Shown here: piece by piece, positions 44,865 through 54,220 of the stretch
How positions within the stretch are numbered: the first letter of the stretch is position 1
Layout: every line of letters begins with the position of its first letter
Origin: Methanosarcinaceae archaeon
GTDB lineage: Archaea; Halobacteriota; Methanosarcinia; Methanosarcinales; Methanosarcinaceae
Direction: 5' to 3'
DNA length: 54,535 bases
Assembly (NCBI GenBank): GCA_030611265.1
Contig: JAUWQD010000015.1
Coordinates: 1 to 54,535 of the forward strand
Position numbers and translations under genes: made by a program
The notes under the pieces: generated by a model
Told to the model about the DNA's origin: nothing
Databases searched by the model: none
The model's input: only the letters and a program-made list of their open reading frames with translations

Positions 44865-44892
44865 CTCGCACTACATGTTTATAAAACATATT
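44841..44892. repeat. Two-hairpin repeat, copy R2
   Basis: Stem 1 is AATGC/GCATT around tcacttcgttc, linker aactcgcact, stem 2 ACATGTTT/AAACATAT with one mismatch. It supplies the stop codon of the methyltransferase gene and lies ahead of the aldehyde oxidoreductase gene. Confidence 0.7.
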
Positions 44893-44934
44893 CTGCAAAG
44901 AAAGAGTAAGGATAAAGGAAAGGGAAAGAAAAAT

Positions 44935-46653
44935 ATGTTTGGATGGACAGGAAGAACTATCACGGTTGATATGGGCAACAGGTCGATATTTGAATCTAAA
45001 ACAGATGTAAAGACCGCAAAAGAGTATCTTGGCGGTCGCGGGATGGGAGTGAAGATCCTCTCGGATATGGTCGCACCGACCATTGACCCATTGAGTCCCG
45101 AAAATCCCCTTATCCTCACAACAGGTCCCCTGACAGGGACACCCGCGCCCATGTCAGGAAGGCATTCAATCACTACAAAATCGCCATTGACAGGAACCAT
45201 TTTCGATTCAAGCGCAGGCGGTTTTTTCGGAAAGGAAATGAAGTTTGCAGGGATCGATGCACTAATAATAACAGGCAAAGCAGACGAGCCTGTGTATTTA
45301 CAGATAGATAATGAAGATGTTGAGATCGTTTCTGCATCACATCTTTGGGGTATGAACACACGGGATACAACAAATATGCTCAAGTCTAAAGGGCGTGTTT
45401 CCTGCATAGGAAGAGCAGGTGAGCGGCAGATTGGGATTGCAAACATCATGAACGATTACGTGCACGCATGCGGGCGCGGTGGTTTGGGTGCAGTGGCAGG
45501 TTCCAAGAACCTCAAGGCGATTGTGGTGAGAGGGGACAACAAGCCTGAGATTGCTGATGATGAGGCTTTTGCAGAAGCAAAGGAGAGCGCGATGCGGCTT
45601 CTTCGTGCAAGTCCCGTAACATCCAAGGGCTTGAAGAATTATGGTACTTCTGTGCTGGTAAACCTCATGAACTACATGAAGATACTGCCAACCGACAATT
45701 TCCGAAGCAGAGAGTTCAAAGGTGCTGAATCAGTATCAGGAGAATACATCAATGATAATTACGACATCAAGCGCCATTCATGCTACAACTGTCCGGTAGG
45801 GTGCAAGCGCAGTATCAGGGAAAGTGAGATGGAAATCCCCGAATATGAGACTGTATGGGCATTCGGACCTGACATCGGGAACGAGGACATGGATTCCATT
45901 ATCAAAGCGAACAGGTTGTGCAACGATTATGGGATGGATACCATATCATGTGGCTCTACCATCGCAGCTTATTCGGAATTGATGTCCACTGAGATCGACC
46001 CTGCAAAACTTGATGAACTGGTCGTGCAGATCGGGGAAGGAGAATGTGAACTTGGAGCAGGGTCGCTCGCATATTTGCGTTCAAAGGGCGCTGAAGAGTT
46101 AAGCATGAGTACCAAAGGACTTGAGTTTCCAGGCTACGACCCGCGCGGGGTTTTTGGGCAGGCACTTGGATATGCGACTTCGAACAGAGGAGGTTGCCAT
46201 CTTCGTGCTTACATGGTCGCGCCCGAAGTGATCGGAAAACCAAAACTGATCGACCGCCTAACCTTCAGTGGCAAGGCAGGACTTGTGCAGATATTCCAGA
46301 ATCTCGCTGCAGCCGTTGATTCTCTTGCCGTGTGTAAGTTCGAATCCTTTGCCATGGGCGAAGAGGAACTTGCAGCACTGCTCAGTGCTGTGACAGGTAT
46401 CCATTATTCTCCGCAAGACCTGTTGCGTGCAGGTGAGCGTATCTGGAACCTTGAGAGATTGTTCAATATCGGCGCAGGTTTCACGCGTGCGGATGATTCA
46501 CTTCCTGAGCGCATGTTTGAAAGTGAAGAGAATGGATTTGGGATGGAAAAGGAAGAGTTTGAAAAAACGCTTACCGAGTATTATCACTACAGGGGATGGA
46601 ACAATGATGGGATCCCTTCAAGTGAAAAATTAAAAGAATTGGGGATTTCCTGA
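44935..46653 (+). CDS. Aldehyde:ferredoxin oxidoreductase family protein
   Basis: This 572-residue enzyme starts MFGWTGRTITVDM and has the family's cluster ligands Cys283, Cys286, Cys290 (CYNCPVGC) and Cys467 (AVCKF), with GGRGMGVKIL near the N-terminus. The enzymes hold a tungsten bispyranopterin and oxidise aldehydes to acids with ferredoxin. The substrate is unknown. I use ATG 44935, not the open frame from 44833, which lies in the repeat. Confidence 0.93.
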   Translation: MFGWTGRTITVDMGNRSIFESKTDVKTAKEYLGGRGMGVKILSDMVAPTIDPLSPENPLILTTGPLTGTPAPMSGRHSITTKSPLTGTIFDSSAGGFFGKEMKFAGIDALIITGKADEPVYLQIDNEDVEIVSASHLWGMNTRDTTNMLKSKGRVSCIGRAGERQIGIANIMNDYVHACGRGGLGAVAGSKNLKAIVVRGDNKPEIADDEAFAEAKESAMRLLRASPVTSKGLKNYGTSVLVNLMNYMKILPTDNFRSREFKGAESVSGEYINDNYDIKRHSCYNCPVGCKRSIRESEMEIPEYETVWAFGPDIGNEDMDSIIKANRLCNDYGMDTISCGSTIAAYSELMSTEIDPAKLDELVVQIGEGECELGAGSLAYLRSKGAEELSMSTKGLEFPGYDPRGVFGQALGYATSNRGGCHLRAYMVAPEVIGKPKLIDRLTFSGKAGLVQIFQNLAAAVDSLAVCKFESFAMGEEELAALLSAVTGIHYSPQDLLRAGERIWNLERLFNIGAGFTRADDSLPERMFESEENGFGMEKEEFEKTLTEYYHYRGWNNDGIPSSEKLKELGIS

Positions 46654-46672
46654 TGGAAATCCCGCTTTCCGA

Positions 46673-48178
46673 TCAAGACCTGCGCCTAAGATATGCAACG
46701 GCAAGTGTCGCTAATGCAAGTGCTGCCCCAAATGCAGGTGTTGGTGCGGCTTCTTCTTCAATTGGCTCCTCTTCTTCAACAATTTCCGGTTCCTCTAAAT
46801 CTATTATAATCTCGTGTTCCGAGAACTCAGGAATGTATACTGCCATTGAAACAGTGTCATTGTCCTGCAGGAGATAACAAAGCGGTCTATTGCCGCCTGC
46901 GAAAAGTTCATCGATGTTTCTTGCACGTTCAAGCACAACCCCGTCATATCGCAGTCGGATGCGTTCAGGGTTGGTCAGGTCAATGGTATCATCATCAAGG
47001 TTTATTGTGATAACCTGTCCCTCTTCCATCTCCGATTCAACTCCAATTACCACACGGTTTTGGATCGCTTCTCTTACATGAAGGTTAACAGGAGTGTGAT
47101 TCAGTAAACACGATGTGTTTCCGCGATCTCGGATGGTTAGTTCTGCACCCACTCTTCCAAGTGCGATCTCTTGATTCATTCTTTGGTGCATGTATGGTAT
47201 GCCCTCAGAATACTGGAATTGTGTCTGGAAATATTGCGGTTCCATAGGAGTTGCCCTGAACATGACCTGGCTGTTCTCAACCAATTCGACTGTTATGATG
47301 CCATCTGTGATTTCAACATCAAGACCGGACATATCCGAATCTTCTGCAAGGAAATCCCTGCATATTATCAGATATCCTTCAAAATTGGCTTTTGTTATCT
47401 TAATTGAGATCGTATCATTGGCACTGTCTTCCATCTTCTCCATTTCGACATCTTCCGCCAAGTCAAATGTGACCGTTTTATCAGCCATTGCCTTGACCTG
47501 CAATGCAGCAGTCGGATTGTCGTGCAAAAGGAACAGGCTTGATGTTCCAACATAACGGGCTACTGCGCCCTGTAAACTCTCGTAACTATAATCAAAATCC
47601 GATATATTAACCGAATCAAAAATTGCGTCCCCGGAAATCATGAAGTCCCTTATCTCACCGGATTCATCAAAAGTATATGTGGCATAATGTCCGTATGATG
47701 TGCTCCCTTCTTTCATGAACTGAAGACCATGCACCATTCCTTGTGACCTTACTCCATGCATGGCTTGTTGCCTCATATCAACCATATTTCTTGCATTGAA
47801 TGAAGAGGTTGTTCCCCTCATATGCATAGCCATGTACTGTGCAATATCATCACTTTTCACACCGTATTGCAGTTCAATGTCTCCGATCATCATTCCCCTA
47901 TTGATGTTTGCCGGAAGTCCCAGGTCGGAAATTGCATTATCTGCAGACACTCCGAATGCATTGCAGGTCTGTAAGAATGTGTTTTCTGAGAAACCCATAA
48001 ACCTATTGTCCATGTGTTCAAAGTCGTTTGCACGCATCATCCCACGTTCGCCATACAACATTGGTGTTGGATCGTCATCCATCATTCCTCCCATCTGTGC
48101 AAATACGGGGGAGTTCATTGCGAGCAAAAACAGAGTTGTGCTAACTAAAAGTAAAACTAATTGTTTCATAAATGTCAT
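46673..48178 (-). CDS. Exported surface protein with PGF-CTERM-like tail
   Basis: This 501-residue protein has a signal peptide (KQLVLLLVSTTLFLLAMNSPVFA), a Met-rich start, beta-rich domains, an acidic stretch (EEPEIVEEEEPIEEEAA) and a tail PTPAFGAALALATLAVAYLRRR. This is the layout of archaeosortase substrates, but the usual PGF is PAF. Ggaggt lies seven bases before ATG 48178. It is probably anchored to the cell envelope; the function is unknown. Confidence 0.8.
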   Translation of the reverse strand: MTFMKQLVLLLVSTTLFLLAMNSPVFAQMGGMMDDDPTPMLYGERGMMRANDFEHMDNRFMGFSENTFLQTCNAFGVSADNAISDLGLPANINRGMMIGDIELQYGVKSDDIAQYMAMHMRGTTSSFNARNMVDMRQQAMHGVRSQGMVHGLQFMKEGSTSYGHYATYTFDESGEIRDFMISGDAIFDSVNISDFDYSYESLQGAVARYVGTSSLFLLHDNPTAALQVKAMADKTVTFDLAEDVEMEKMEDSANDTISIKITKANFEGYLIICRDFLAEDSDMSGLDVEITDGIITVELVENSQVMFRATPMEPQYFQTQFQYSEGIPYMHQRMNQEIALGRVGAELTIRDRGNTSCLLNHTPVNLHVREAIQNRVVIGVESEMEEGQVITINLDDDTIDLTNPERIRLRYDGVVLERARNIDELFAGGNRPLCYLLQDNDTVSMAVYIPEFSEHEIIIDLEEPEIVEEEEPIEEEAAPTPAFGAALALATLAVAYLRRRS

Positions 48179-48618
48179 ATATTTACCTCCAATCCCAGAT
48201 TACTGTAAATTAATATTGAAGTTTGAAGGCAATAAGTATTATGGTACGAAAAGTGAGACTTTTTATTATTTTCTGGTCACACTTATCAATCAGTTCTGTT
48301 AACCGCGGATGAACGCAGATAAACGCGGATACTGCATGCGAAATCTGCGTTTATCTGCTTTCATCTGCGGTTCGTTAAAATTCAAATGACCAGAAGGAAT
48401 TAAAAAGTCTCCGAAAAGTCTCCAAAGTACAGGAAATGTATAGGTATAAAAGGAGAAAAATAATCGATTTTAAATAGTTTCAAGCATTTTAACTGCCAGA
48501 TATATACTTAATAGTAACTTTTCACGATAAATTGATATATGGAATCGTGAATTATAAAACCATTATTCAACTGACAAATGTCTTCAAAGACATTCACAAT
48601 CAACCGGAGGAACATAAT
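48179..48618. other. Intergenic region with divergent promoters
   Basis: Contains the large inverted repeat at 48301-48372 and AT-rich promoter DNA ahead of the aIF5A gene (atatacttaatag near 48502). A frame from 48532 runs in phase into aIF5A but lacks support as coding. Confidence 0.5.
48301..48372. repeat. 26-bp inverted repeat
   Basis: The arms 48301-48326 and 48347-48372 are complementary at 24 of 26 positions and enclose 20 bases. They contain gcagataaacgc and gcgtttatctgc. The element belongs to the family at 16439-16518. Confidence 0.85.
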
Positions 48619-49002
48619 ATGAAACAGCAAGTCGAGGTAAAAACACTTAAAGTAGGAAAATACGTTGTCGTAGACGAAGAACCTTGTTCAATCAAAAGCA
48701 TTACAAAATCAAAACCGGGCAAACATGGCTCTGCAAAGGCAAGGATCGATGTTATCGGTATTTTTGATGGGCAGAAACGTTCTATTATAAGTTCAGTTTC
48801 GGCAAAGACCTATGTTCCTTTAGTGGAGCGTAAGAACGCACAGGTTCTTTCAGTAGGTGCTGGCATTGCACAATTAATGGATATGGAAGATTACTCCACT
48901 TTTGAACTCCCTATTCCTGATGAGTATAAGGACAGGGTTGTAGAAGGCGCAGATATCACATACATTACAGCAATGGGTAAAACAAAGATCGACCTCAGGT
49001 AG
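48619..49002 (+). CDS. Translation initiation factor aIF5A
   Basis: This 127-residue protein has the hypusine loop SKPGKHGSAKARID, whose lysine (GKHG) is modified, and a C-terminal OB fold. It helps ribosomes pass proline-rich stretches. cggagg lies eight bases before ATG 48619. The next gene is agmatinase, 29 bases on, which makes putrescine from agmatine; the modification of aIF5A needs a polyamine or agmatine, so the pairing makes sense. Confidence 0.96.
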   Translation: MKQQVEVKTLKVGKYVVVDEEPCSIKSITKSKPGKHGSAKARIDVIGIFDGQKRSIISSVSAKTYVPLVERKNAQVLSVGAGIAQLMDMEDYSTFELPIPDEYKDRVVEGADITYITAMGKTKIDLR

Positions 49003-49031
49003 ACCTTTATACCTCACTTATCTTACCGGTT

Positions 49032-49904
49032 ATGTTCAACCAGCCTAAAATGATGGATGCCCCATCTGAATACGGAAATGCCGAATATGTAATATTTGGC
49101 GTACCGTTTGATGGTACATCATCATTTCGGGCAGGCAGCCGCTTTGCACCGGACGCTATGCGCAAAGCATCTGCAAACTTTGAGAGTTATAACGCTTTTT
49201 TTGATATCGATCTTGCAGAATTACCGATCCACGATGCAGGAGATCTTGAGCCGTATGCATCCGTAGATGACACGCTACGTGACCTTTTCTATGCTGTCGA
49301 GCCAATAGCAAAGGATGGCAAGATACTGATCATGCTCGGAGGTGAGCATTCACTGACCCTGCCATGTGTAAAAGCATGTGCCAAACACGCAGGTGATGAT
49401 CTTGGTGTTGTGGTACTTGATGCACATTTTGACCTTCGCGATGAGTACAGTGGTTTGAAGAACAACCATGCGTGTGTTTCACGACACATCATTGATGAGG
49501 TCACTGACAATTATGTTTCAATCGGGATTCGGAGCGGACCCAAAGAAGAGTGGGATTTTGCTAAAGAGAACAACATCAGGTATTATACACCGGATGATGT
49601 TGCAACAAAAGGGATAAAAAACGTGCTGGATGAGGTTATCGAATACCTTGATTGCAGTAAGATCTATCTTTCACTGGATATGGATGCACTTGACCCTTCA
49701 TTTGCTCCGGCACTGGGGACGCCCGAGCCGTTCGGACTTGATGCTCTGGATGTTCGTGAAATGATACGAACACTTGCACCCATGTCAGTTGGTTTTGATA
49801 TTGTTGAGATCGCCCCTGGATATGATGGCGGGCAGACTGCAATCCTTGGTACAAAACTGATGCGGGAGTTCATTGCTGCACATGCGGCTTCTGTGCGGGA
49901 TTAA
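49032..49904 (+). CDS. speB: Agmatinase
   Basis: This 290-residue enzyme has the arginase-family metal motifs GGEHSLT, DAHFDLRDEY and SLDMDALDPSFAPALGTPEP. It hydrolyses agmatine to putrescine and urea. It is likely in one transcript with aIF5A. Confidence 0.93.
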   Translation: MFNQPKMMDAPSEYGNAEYVIFGVPFDGTSSFRAGSRFAPDAMRKASANFESYNAFFDIDLAELPIHDAGDLEPYASVDDTLRDLFYAVEPIAKDGKILIMLGGEHSLTLPCVKACAKHAGDDLGVVVLDAHFDLRDEYSGLKNNHACVSRHIIDEVTDNYVSIGIRSGPKEEWDFAKENNIRYYTPDDVATKGIKNVLDEVIEYLDCSKIYLSLDMDALDPSFAPALGTPEPFGLDALDVREMIRTLAPMSVGFDIVEIAPGYDGGQTAILGTKLMREFIAAHAASVRD

Positions 49905-50120
49905 AGAGGGGGTGGAACAAATGCCAAAGTGACCGCCGCAGGCGGTGTATCCCGCCATCACCTATAAATTTTTCATCTATTCGTATTTAATCGAGAAAAT
50001 CTTCGCTGACGCTCAGATTGACTCGCACTATATATTATAAAATATATACTAGGACAAAGTGAATTGTCTTATCGATATTAGGCGCCATTTTCGTAGAATA
50101 TGCAAGTCACTAATAAAACA
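49905..50120. repeat. GC palindrome and two-hairpin repeat, copy R3
   Basis: At about 49931-49945 is accgccgcaggcggt, a core palindrome of the dispersed family. At 49997-50050, copy R3 has stem 1 AATCT/AGATT around a twelve-base loop, linker gactcgcact, and stem 2 ATATATT/AATATAT. No gene lies between speB and the convergent DUF2226-like gene. Confidence 0.65.
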
Positions 50121-50903
50121 TCATTGTTTCTTCATGTGCCCAAGTCCGATAGACTCCAGTATGATACCTGATTGATCTTTAAAGGAATTTACTGATTCCT
50201 TCAGGAATGCTTCAAGTTCATCATCTGCAGAAATTTCTTCCGGTGTTTTATCTTCAACATCAATAGACGGTTTGGGTTCAATTGGTTTAACAATTTTAGT
50301 TTTAGGTTTATGTTTAGGTGCTTCTGCCGTTACAGATTTGGATTCGCCATTCATCAAATCCCTGTTTTTAAGCACAACAGACTCGTTCTTGATAAACCGT
50401 TTGGCGATCATATGCTTCGGGTCAGCGATCGATGAGTTGCACTGCTCTTTGCAGATGTTGCACATTGATTCCTTTGGTATAGCTCCGCCTGCTTTTTCAC
50501 AGGACAGGTCATCAATAGAATCAGGTGATGGTTCAATTCCATCATAAATATCCAGTGCAGTGATCGAGCTTCCTGGTTTATTGACACAACTTACATACAT
50601 CTTGCAGATGCCTATTTGGTGTTTTGTAAGTTCATGGAGTTCCACAACAGAGTTGGATTTCGAAAAATTCTTGGCAATGTTCTTCAAAGCATGTTCGCAA
50701 TTCAAGACATCTTTGTGCTCATAATAAGCAAGCACGGGCACGCCACCTTCAAAAACAAGATATCCTTTTGCATCGATATCTTCAATCGGCGTACTTACAA
50801 GTAGGTATCCATTGAACTTGTAACTTGTAACTTGCTCGGTGACAGTCCTGTATTCTGATTTGTCTGGATACGTCTTTACAAACTTACCTTTTGGAATCTT
50901 CAT
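50121..50903 (-). CDS. DUF2226-like protein
   Basis: This protein of about 260 residues starts MKIPKGKFVKTYPDKS and has a beta-rich N-terminal domain (FNGYLLVSTPIEDIDAKGYLVFEGGVPVLAYYEHKD, in pieces), four spaced cysteines (CNICKEQC) and a Pro/Lys linker. It resembles methanogen DUF2226/DUF4388-type proteins. Function unknown. GTG 50912 is an alternative start. Confidence 0.55.
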   Translation of the reverse strand: MKIPKGKFVKTYPDKSEYRTVTEQVTSYKFNGYLLVSTPIEDIDAKGYLVFEGGVPVLAYYEHKDVLNCEHALKNIAKNFSKSNSVVELHELTKHQIGICKMYVSCVNKPGSSITALDIYDGIEPSPDSIDDLSCEKAGGAIPKESMCNICKEQCNSSIADPKHMIAKRFIKNESVVLKNRDLMNGESKSVTAEAPKHKPKTKIVKPIEPKPSIDVEDKTPEEISADDELEAFLKESVNSFKDQSGIILESIGLGHMKKQ

Positions 50904-50991
50904 TCGGAACACCCATCCGATTATATGATATATTTAACATCCTATTTACATATAATTGATGATATTTCAAATCCAACTTGCATATTGTCAT

Positions 50992-51291
50992 CTATCGTCT
51001 GATACTAAAATCATCAAATGACTCATCTGTTTCATACCACTTAGCATCAAGGGATTCCACGTTCGCCATTCCCGGACCGGTACGAAGTTGTTTCACAAAC
51101 TGTTCTATGTTTTCATGGTTACCTTTTGCAACTGCCTTCACCCTTCCATCAGGCAGGTTTTGGACATACCCAACAAGTCCAAGATGCGCGGCAGTCTCCT
51201 TTGTGAACTGCCTGAAAAACACACCCTGCACCCTGCCTGATACATATATCTCCACACAGGATCCGAATTGTGGATCTTCCAGCTTTTCCAT
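50992..51291 (-). CDS. acyP: Acylphosphatase
   Basis: This 99-residue protein has the acylphosphatase loop GRVQGVFFRQF, with the catalytic arginine, and GYVQNLPDGRV with the catalytic asparagine. It hydrolyses acyl phosphates. It follows the thrS gene by 22 bases and is probably co-transcribed. Confidence 0.95.
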   Translation of the reverse strand: MEKLEDPQFGSCVEIYVSGRVQGVFFRQFTKETAAHLGLVGYVQNLPDGRVKAVAKGNHENIEQFVKQLRTGPGMANVESLDAKWYETDESFDDFSIRR

Positions 51292-51313
51292 AAGATTATA
51301 TTCGTGTTTTTGC

Positions 51314-53227
51314 CTATATGAATTTTGGTCTCATTGACACAAGTTTTGAGAGCGGAAGTCCCTTGTAAGGCAGACCCTCGATCTCCGACATGATGCGGTT
51401 ATTGAGGTCCTCTGCGGACATTTCCATTTTCACAGGCTTGTTTGGCTGGGATTCTGACCTTATGGTTACAGTGATAGTACCATTCTCAACCTCTTTATCG
51501 CCAATAACAACAACATAAGGTATCCATTCCCTGCCTGCATCCCGTATCTTCTTGCCGACAGTATCTTCCCTGTCATCAATATCAGCACGACATTTCAACT
51601 GACCGGAAACCTGTTCTGCAAATTCAAGGTGTCGCTGTGCAATTGGGATTATACGCACCTGAGTTGGGGATAACCATACAGGTAGCATTGGTACTGCACC
51701 TTCCTCTATAGCCATAGCCTCTTTTTCAAGAAGTGCATAGATACAGCGTTCAATCGCACCGCTTGGGGAGCAGTGAAGTACAACTGGTTTAATCGCATCG
51801 CCTTGTGTGTTGATGTAGTTAATGTCATACCGCTCGGCATTCTCAACATCTATCTGGACGGTTGACAATGCACTCGCTTTTGCAAGCGCGTCAACGAAAT
51901 TGAATTCGAACTTAAGTACAAAATAGAAGAATCTGGTATCCCACATCTCGACAAGTACGGGTTTGTCAACAGTCTTTGCAAGATTGGTAATGAAATCACG
52001 GTTTGAATCGTAAAAATCACGTGTAAATCGTATCGCAACCTCATAATCATCGAGTTTGATGCCGACCTTATCCAGAACATTGATGCACATGTTATACTGT
52101 TCATCAAACTGTGATACAGCCTGATCCATATCAGTGCACAATGTGTGCATATCAGGCATTGTGAACGCACGAAGTCTTCTCAACCCCACAAGTTCTCCGC
52201 GCTGTTCTTTCCTGAAACTGTATCTGGTAAGTTCGATCATCTTAAGAGGCAGGCTCCTGTAAGAGATTGTCATGTCATGGTTCATAAGGAACTGTCCGAA
52301 ACATGCTGCAAATCTCAAAAATAGGTGTCTTTTGTCTGATTCGATCGAATACTGACGAGCCGGGAACCTGTCAAGATATTTCTTGAGGGTTGGGTGATTC
52401 ATATCATACATGATCGGAGTTTCGACTTCCATTGCCCCGAATTTGGAGGTTTCGTCAAGTACATAATTTTCAATAAGTGTTTTTATCAACTTTCCCTTTG
52501 GATAGAAACGCATGTTCCCCGAATCCGATCCGGGTTCGTAATCCGCGATCTCAAGTCTTCGCATAAGTTCAACATGCGGAGGTGCTTTTTCCATTGCCCT
52601 GTTCTTTGATATCTCGTAATCCACGAACTTCTGGAGATTTGGATGTTTTGAAAGGTCAAAATCATCAGTACTGTGCAGTTCCCCGTCAGGTGTGAGAATA
52701 TGCCAGTATGATTTTGCAACACTTTCTGCTTTGAGTGCTTCGGATACCACATCCTCATCTTCTGATGATTTGGCACATGATGCTATGACCTTTGTCTCTT
52801 CCATACCCTCTGGCAGGATGGAGCGGGAAAGTTCGGAGAGCGGATGTCCTTTACAACTGATCTTGAATGCCTTGTACCATCCAAAAGGTGCCCGCATGAC
52901 CTCGTATTTACCGGATAGTGCTTCTTCAATTCCTTTCAATACCGCAACCGCAACCTTCGGGGATGAGAGATTCGAACTCAAATGCGCATAAGGATATAGC
53001 ATCAACCGTTCAGCTTTTACCTGTGCTGCGACCTTCTCGATCTCCTCGACTGTACGTTTGATCGTATCGGCAGGGTTTGCCTCATCAACTTTTTCAACAG
53101 CCATGAATGCTGTAAGTGCTTCTTCAAGACGCCCCTGTTTGAGTGATTCCTCGATCTTCTCAGCAACCGGCGTGCTTTTTTTGACTTCGTATTCAATATA
53201 ATCGGAATGGATGAGTAATAATTGCAT
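51314..53227 (-). CDS. thrS: Threonyl-tRNA synthetase, archaeal type
   Basis: This 637-residue enzyme has the archaeal N-terminal editing domain ([28 protein letters not shown]), the class II core (motif 2 [11 protein letters not shown], zinc ligands in [14 protein letters not shown] and [11 protein letters not shown]) and the anticodon-binding domain ([28 protein letters not shown]). It charges tRNA-Thr and removes serine. Confidence 0.97.
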   Translation of the reverse strand: MQLLLIHSDYIEYEVKKSTPVAEKIEESLKQGRLEEALTAFMAVEKVDEANPADTIKRTVEEIEKVAAQVKAERLMLYPYAHLSSNLSSPKVAVAVLKGIEEALSGKYEVMRAPFGWYKAFKISCKGHPLSELSRSILPEGMEETKVIASCAKSSEDEDVVSEALKAESVAKSYWHILTPDGELHSTDDFDLSKHPNLQKFVDYEISKNRAMEKAPPHVELMRRLEIADYEPGSDSGNMRFYPKGKLIKTLIENYVLDETSKFGAMEVETPIMYDMNHPTLKKYLDRFPARQYSIESDKRHLFLRFAACFGQFLMNHDMTISYRSLPLKMIELTRYSFRKEQRGELVGLRRLRAFTMPDMHTLCTDMDQAVSQFDEQYNMCINVLDKVGIKLDDYEVAIRFTRDFYDSNRDFITNLAKTVDKPVLVEMWDTRFFYFVLKFEFNFVDALAKASALSTVQIDVENAERYDINYINTQGDAIKPVVLHCSPSGAIERCIYALLEKEAMAIEEGAVPMLPVWLSPTQVRIIPIAQRHLEFAEQVSGQLKCRADIDDREDTVGKKIRDAGREWIPYVVVIGDKEVENGTITVTIRSESQPNKPVKMEMSAEDLNNRIMSEIEGLPYKGLPLSKLVSMRPKFI

Positions 53228-53550
53228 AATTTCACCTGTATGGATATTGTGTTTGCACTTAATTATGCCAATAGTTATTAATCTTTTTCAAATAAGGGAC
53301 TATCAAAGTATTTGGTGGTGTGATGGATAAAGATTGGTGTGTCAATGAGCCATAGGAATCCCATCATTTGAATTAATGGACAGGATGAACTGGATTTACC
53401 GGATGGTGCGAGTCACCCATATCCCGTAAATTCTGTTACCCCCGTCTAATATTTTCCCACTCAATATTGTAGAAATCCAAATATGTTTGATTGTATAGAT
53501 GAATTGATATTAAACGTGCAAAATGCAAATGTTTTCATCAATTACTGATA
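53228..53550. other. Gene-free region
   Basis: I see no gene. It holds acaggatgaactggatttac near 53388, a type of dispersed repeat known from many genomes, and the thrS promoter region. Confidence 0.45.
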
Positions 53551-53928
53551 TCAATATGCACCTTTGACCAAACTATCGATCTTATCAATAAAGTGTTCAG
53601 CTTCATTTAAGAGTTCACTTACTTCCCCTTCATCAATAATCACTTCAACGTCATAATCACACTTGACTCTGGCTGTTAATCCATGTGTTATGCTCCTGAT
53701 TTCATCTTTACTCAACTTTCCAAGTTTCACATATTGGCCTAACTGCAAAATAACTCCTTTGTGTGTCCTTGGAGATTTATCATTGAGTTCGAGGAATGCT
53801 TTTGCTGCATGAAACATGGCGTAATATGCATGGCTAACTGCACCTTCAAAAAAACCATCTTCTTGATCATGATGTGCCATTTCAAGATATCGTCTGGACT
53901 TTATTAAACGCGCTTTTATCTCGTTCAT
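53551..53928 (-). CDS. HEPN-domain toxin-like protein
   Basis: This 125-residue protein has the HEPN fold: SRRYLEMAHHDQEDGFFEGAVSHAYYAMFHAAKAFL, in pieces, then SPRTHKGVILQLGQYV and CDYDVEV. HEPN proteins of this kind are RNases held in check by MNT partners. It overlaps the MNT gene by 47 bases. Confidence 0.9.
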   Translation of the reverse strand: MNEIKARLIKSRRYLEMAHHDQEDGFFEGAVSHAYYAMFHAAKAFLELNDKSPRTHKGVILQLGQYVKLGKLSKDEIRSITHGLTARVKCDYDVEVIIDEGEVSELLNEAEHFIDKIDSLVKGAY

Positions 53929-54220
53929 ATAAGATTACTCCCTCATGTGCCATTTTTTTGGCGAATTCGCTCATGTTGTTTATGTGATATTCCATTATCG
54001 AGAGAAGTTCAGAATATCGAATAACAAAGTCTGCTACAATGTCATAGGCAATGTCTGATACAGTTTGATTGGGATCTGTTATAACTAAAATATCGATATC
54101 ACTATCATCGGTATCAATACCTTTGGCAACTGACCCGTACAATGTTATTGAAACTATATTTTTACCGGATCGTTTTAATATTTCATCTGAAAATATTTTT
54201 GCGATATCTTTTCGATTCAT
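53882..54220 (-). CDS. MNT-type nucleotidyltransferase antitoxin
   Basis: This 112-residue protein has YGSVAKGIDTDDSDIDILVI, the MNT signature. I start at ATG 54220. Encoded ahead of and overlapping the HEPN gene, it forms a complete HEPN-MNT pair, unlike the orphan MNT at 3000. Confidence 0.9.
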   Translation of the reverse strand: MNRKDIAKIFSDEILKRSGKNIVSITLYGSVAKGIDTDDSDIDILVITDPNQTVSDIAYDIVADFVIRYSELLSIMEYHINNMSEFAKKMAHEGVILYERDKSAFNKVQTIS

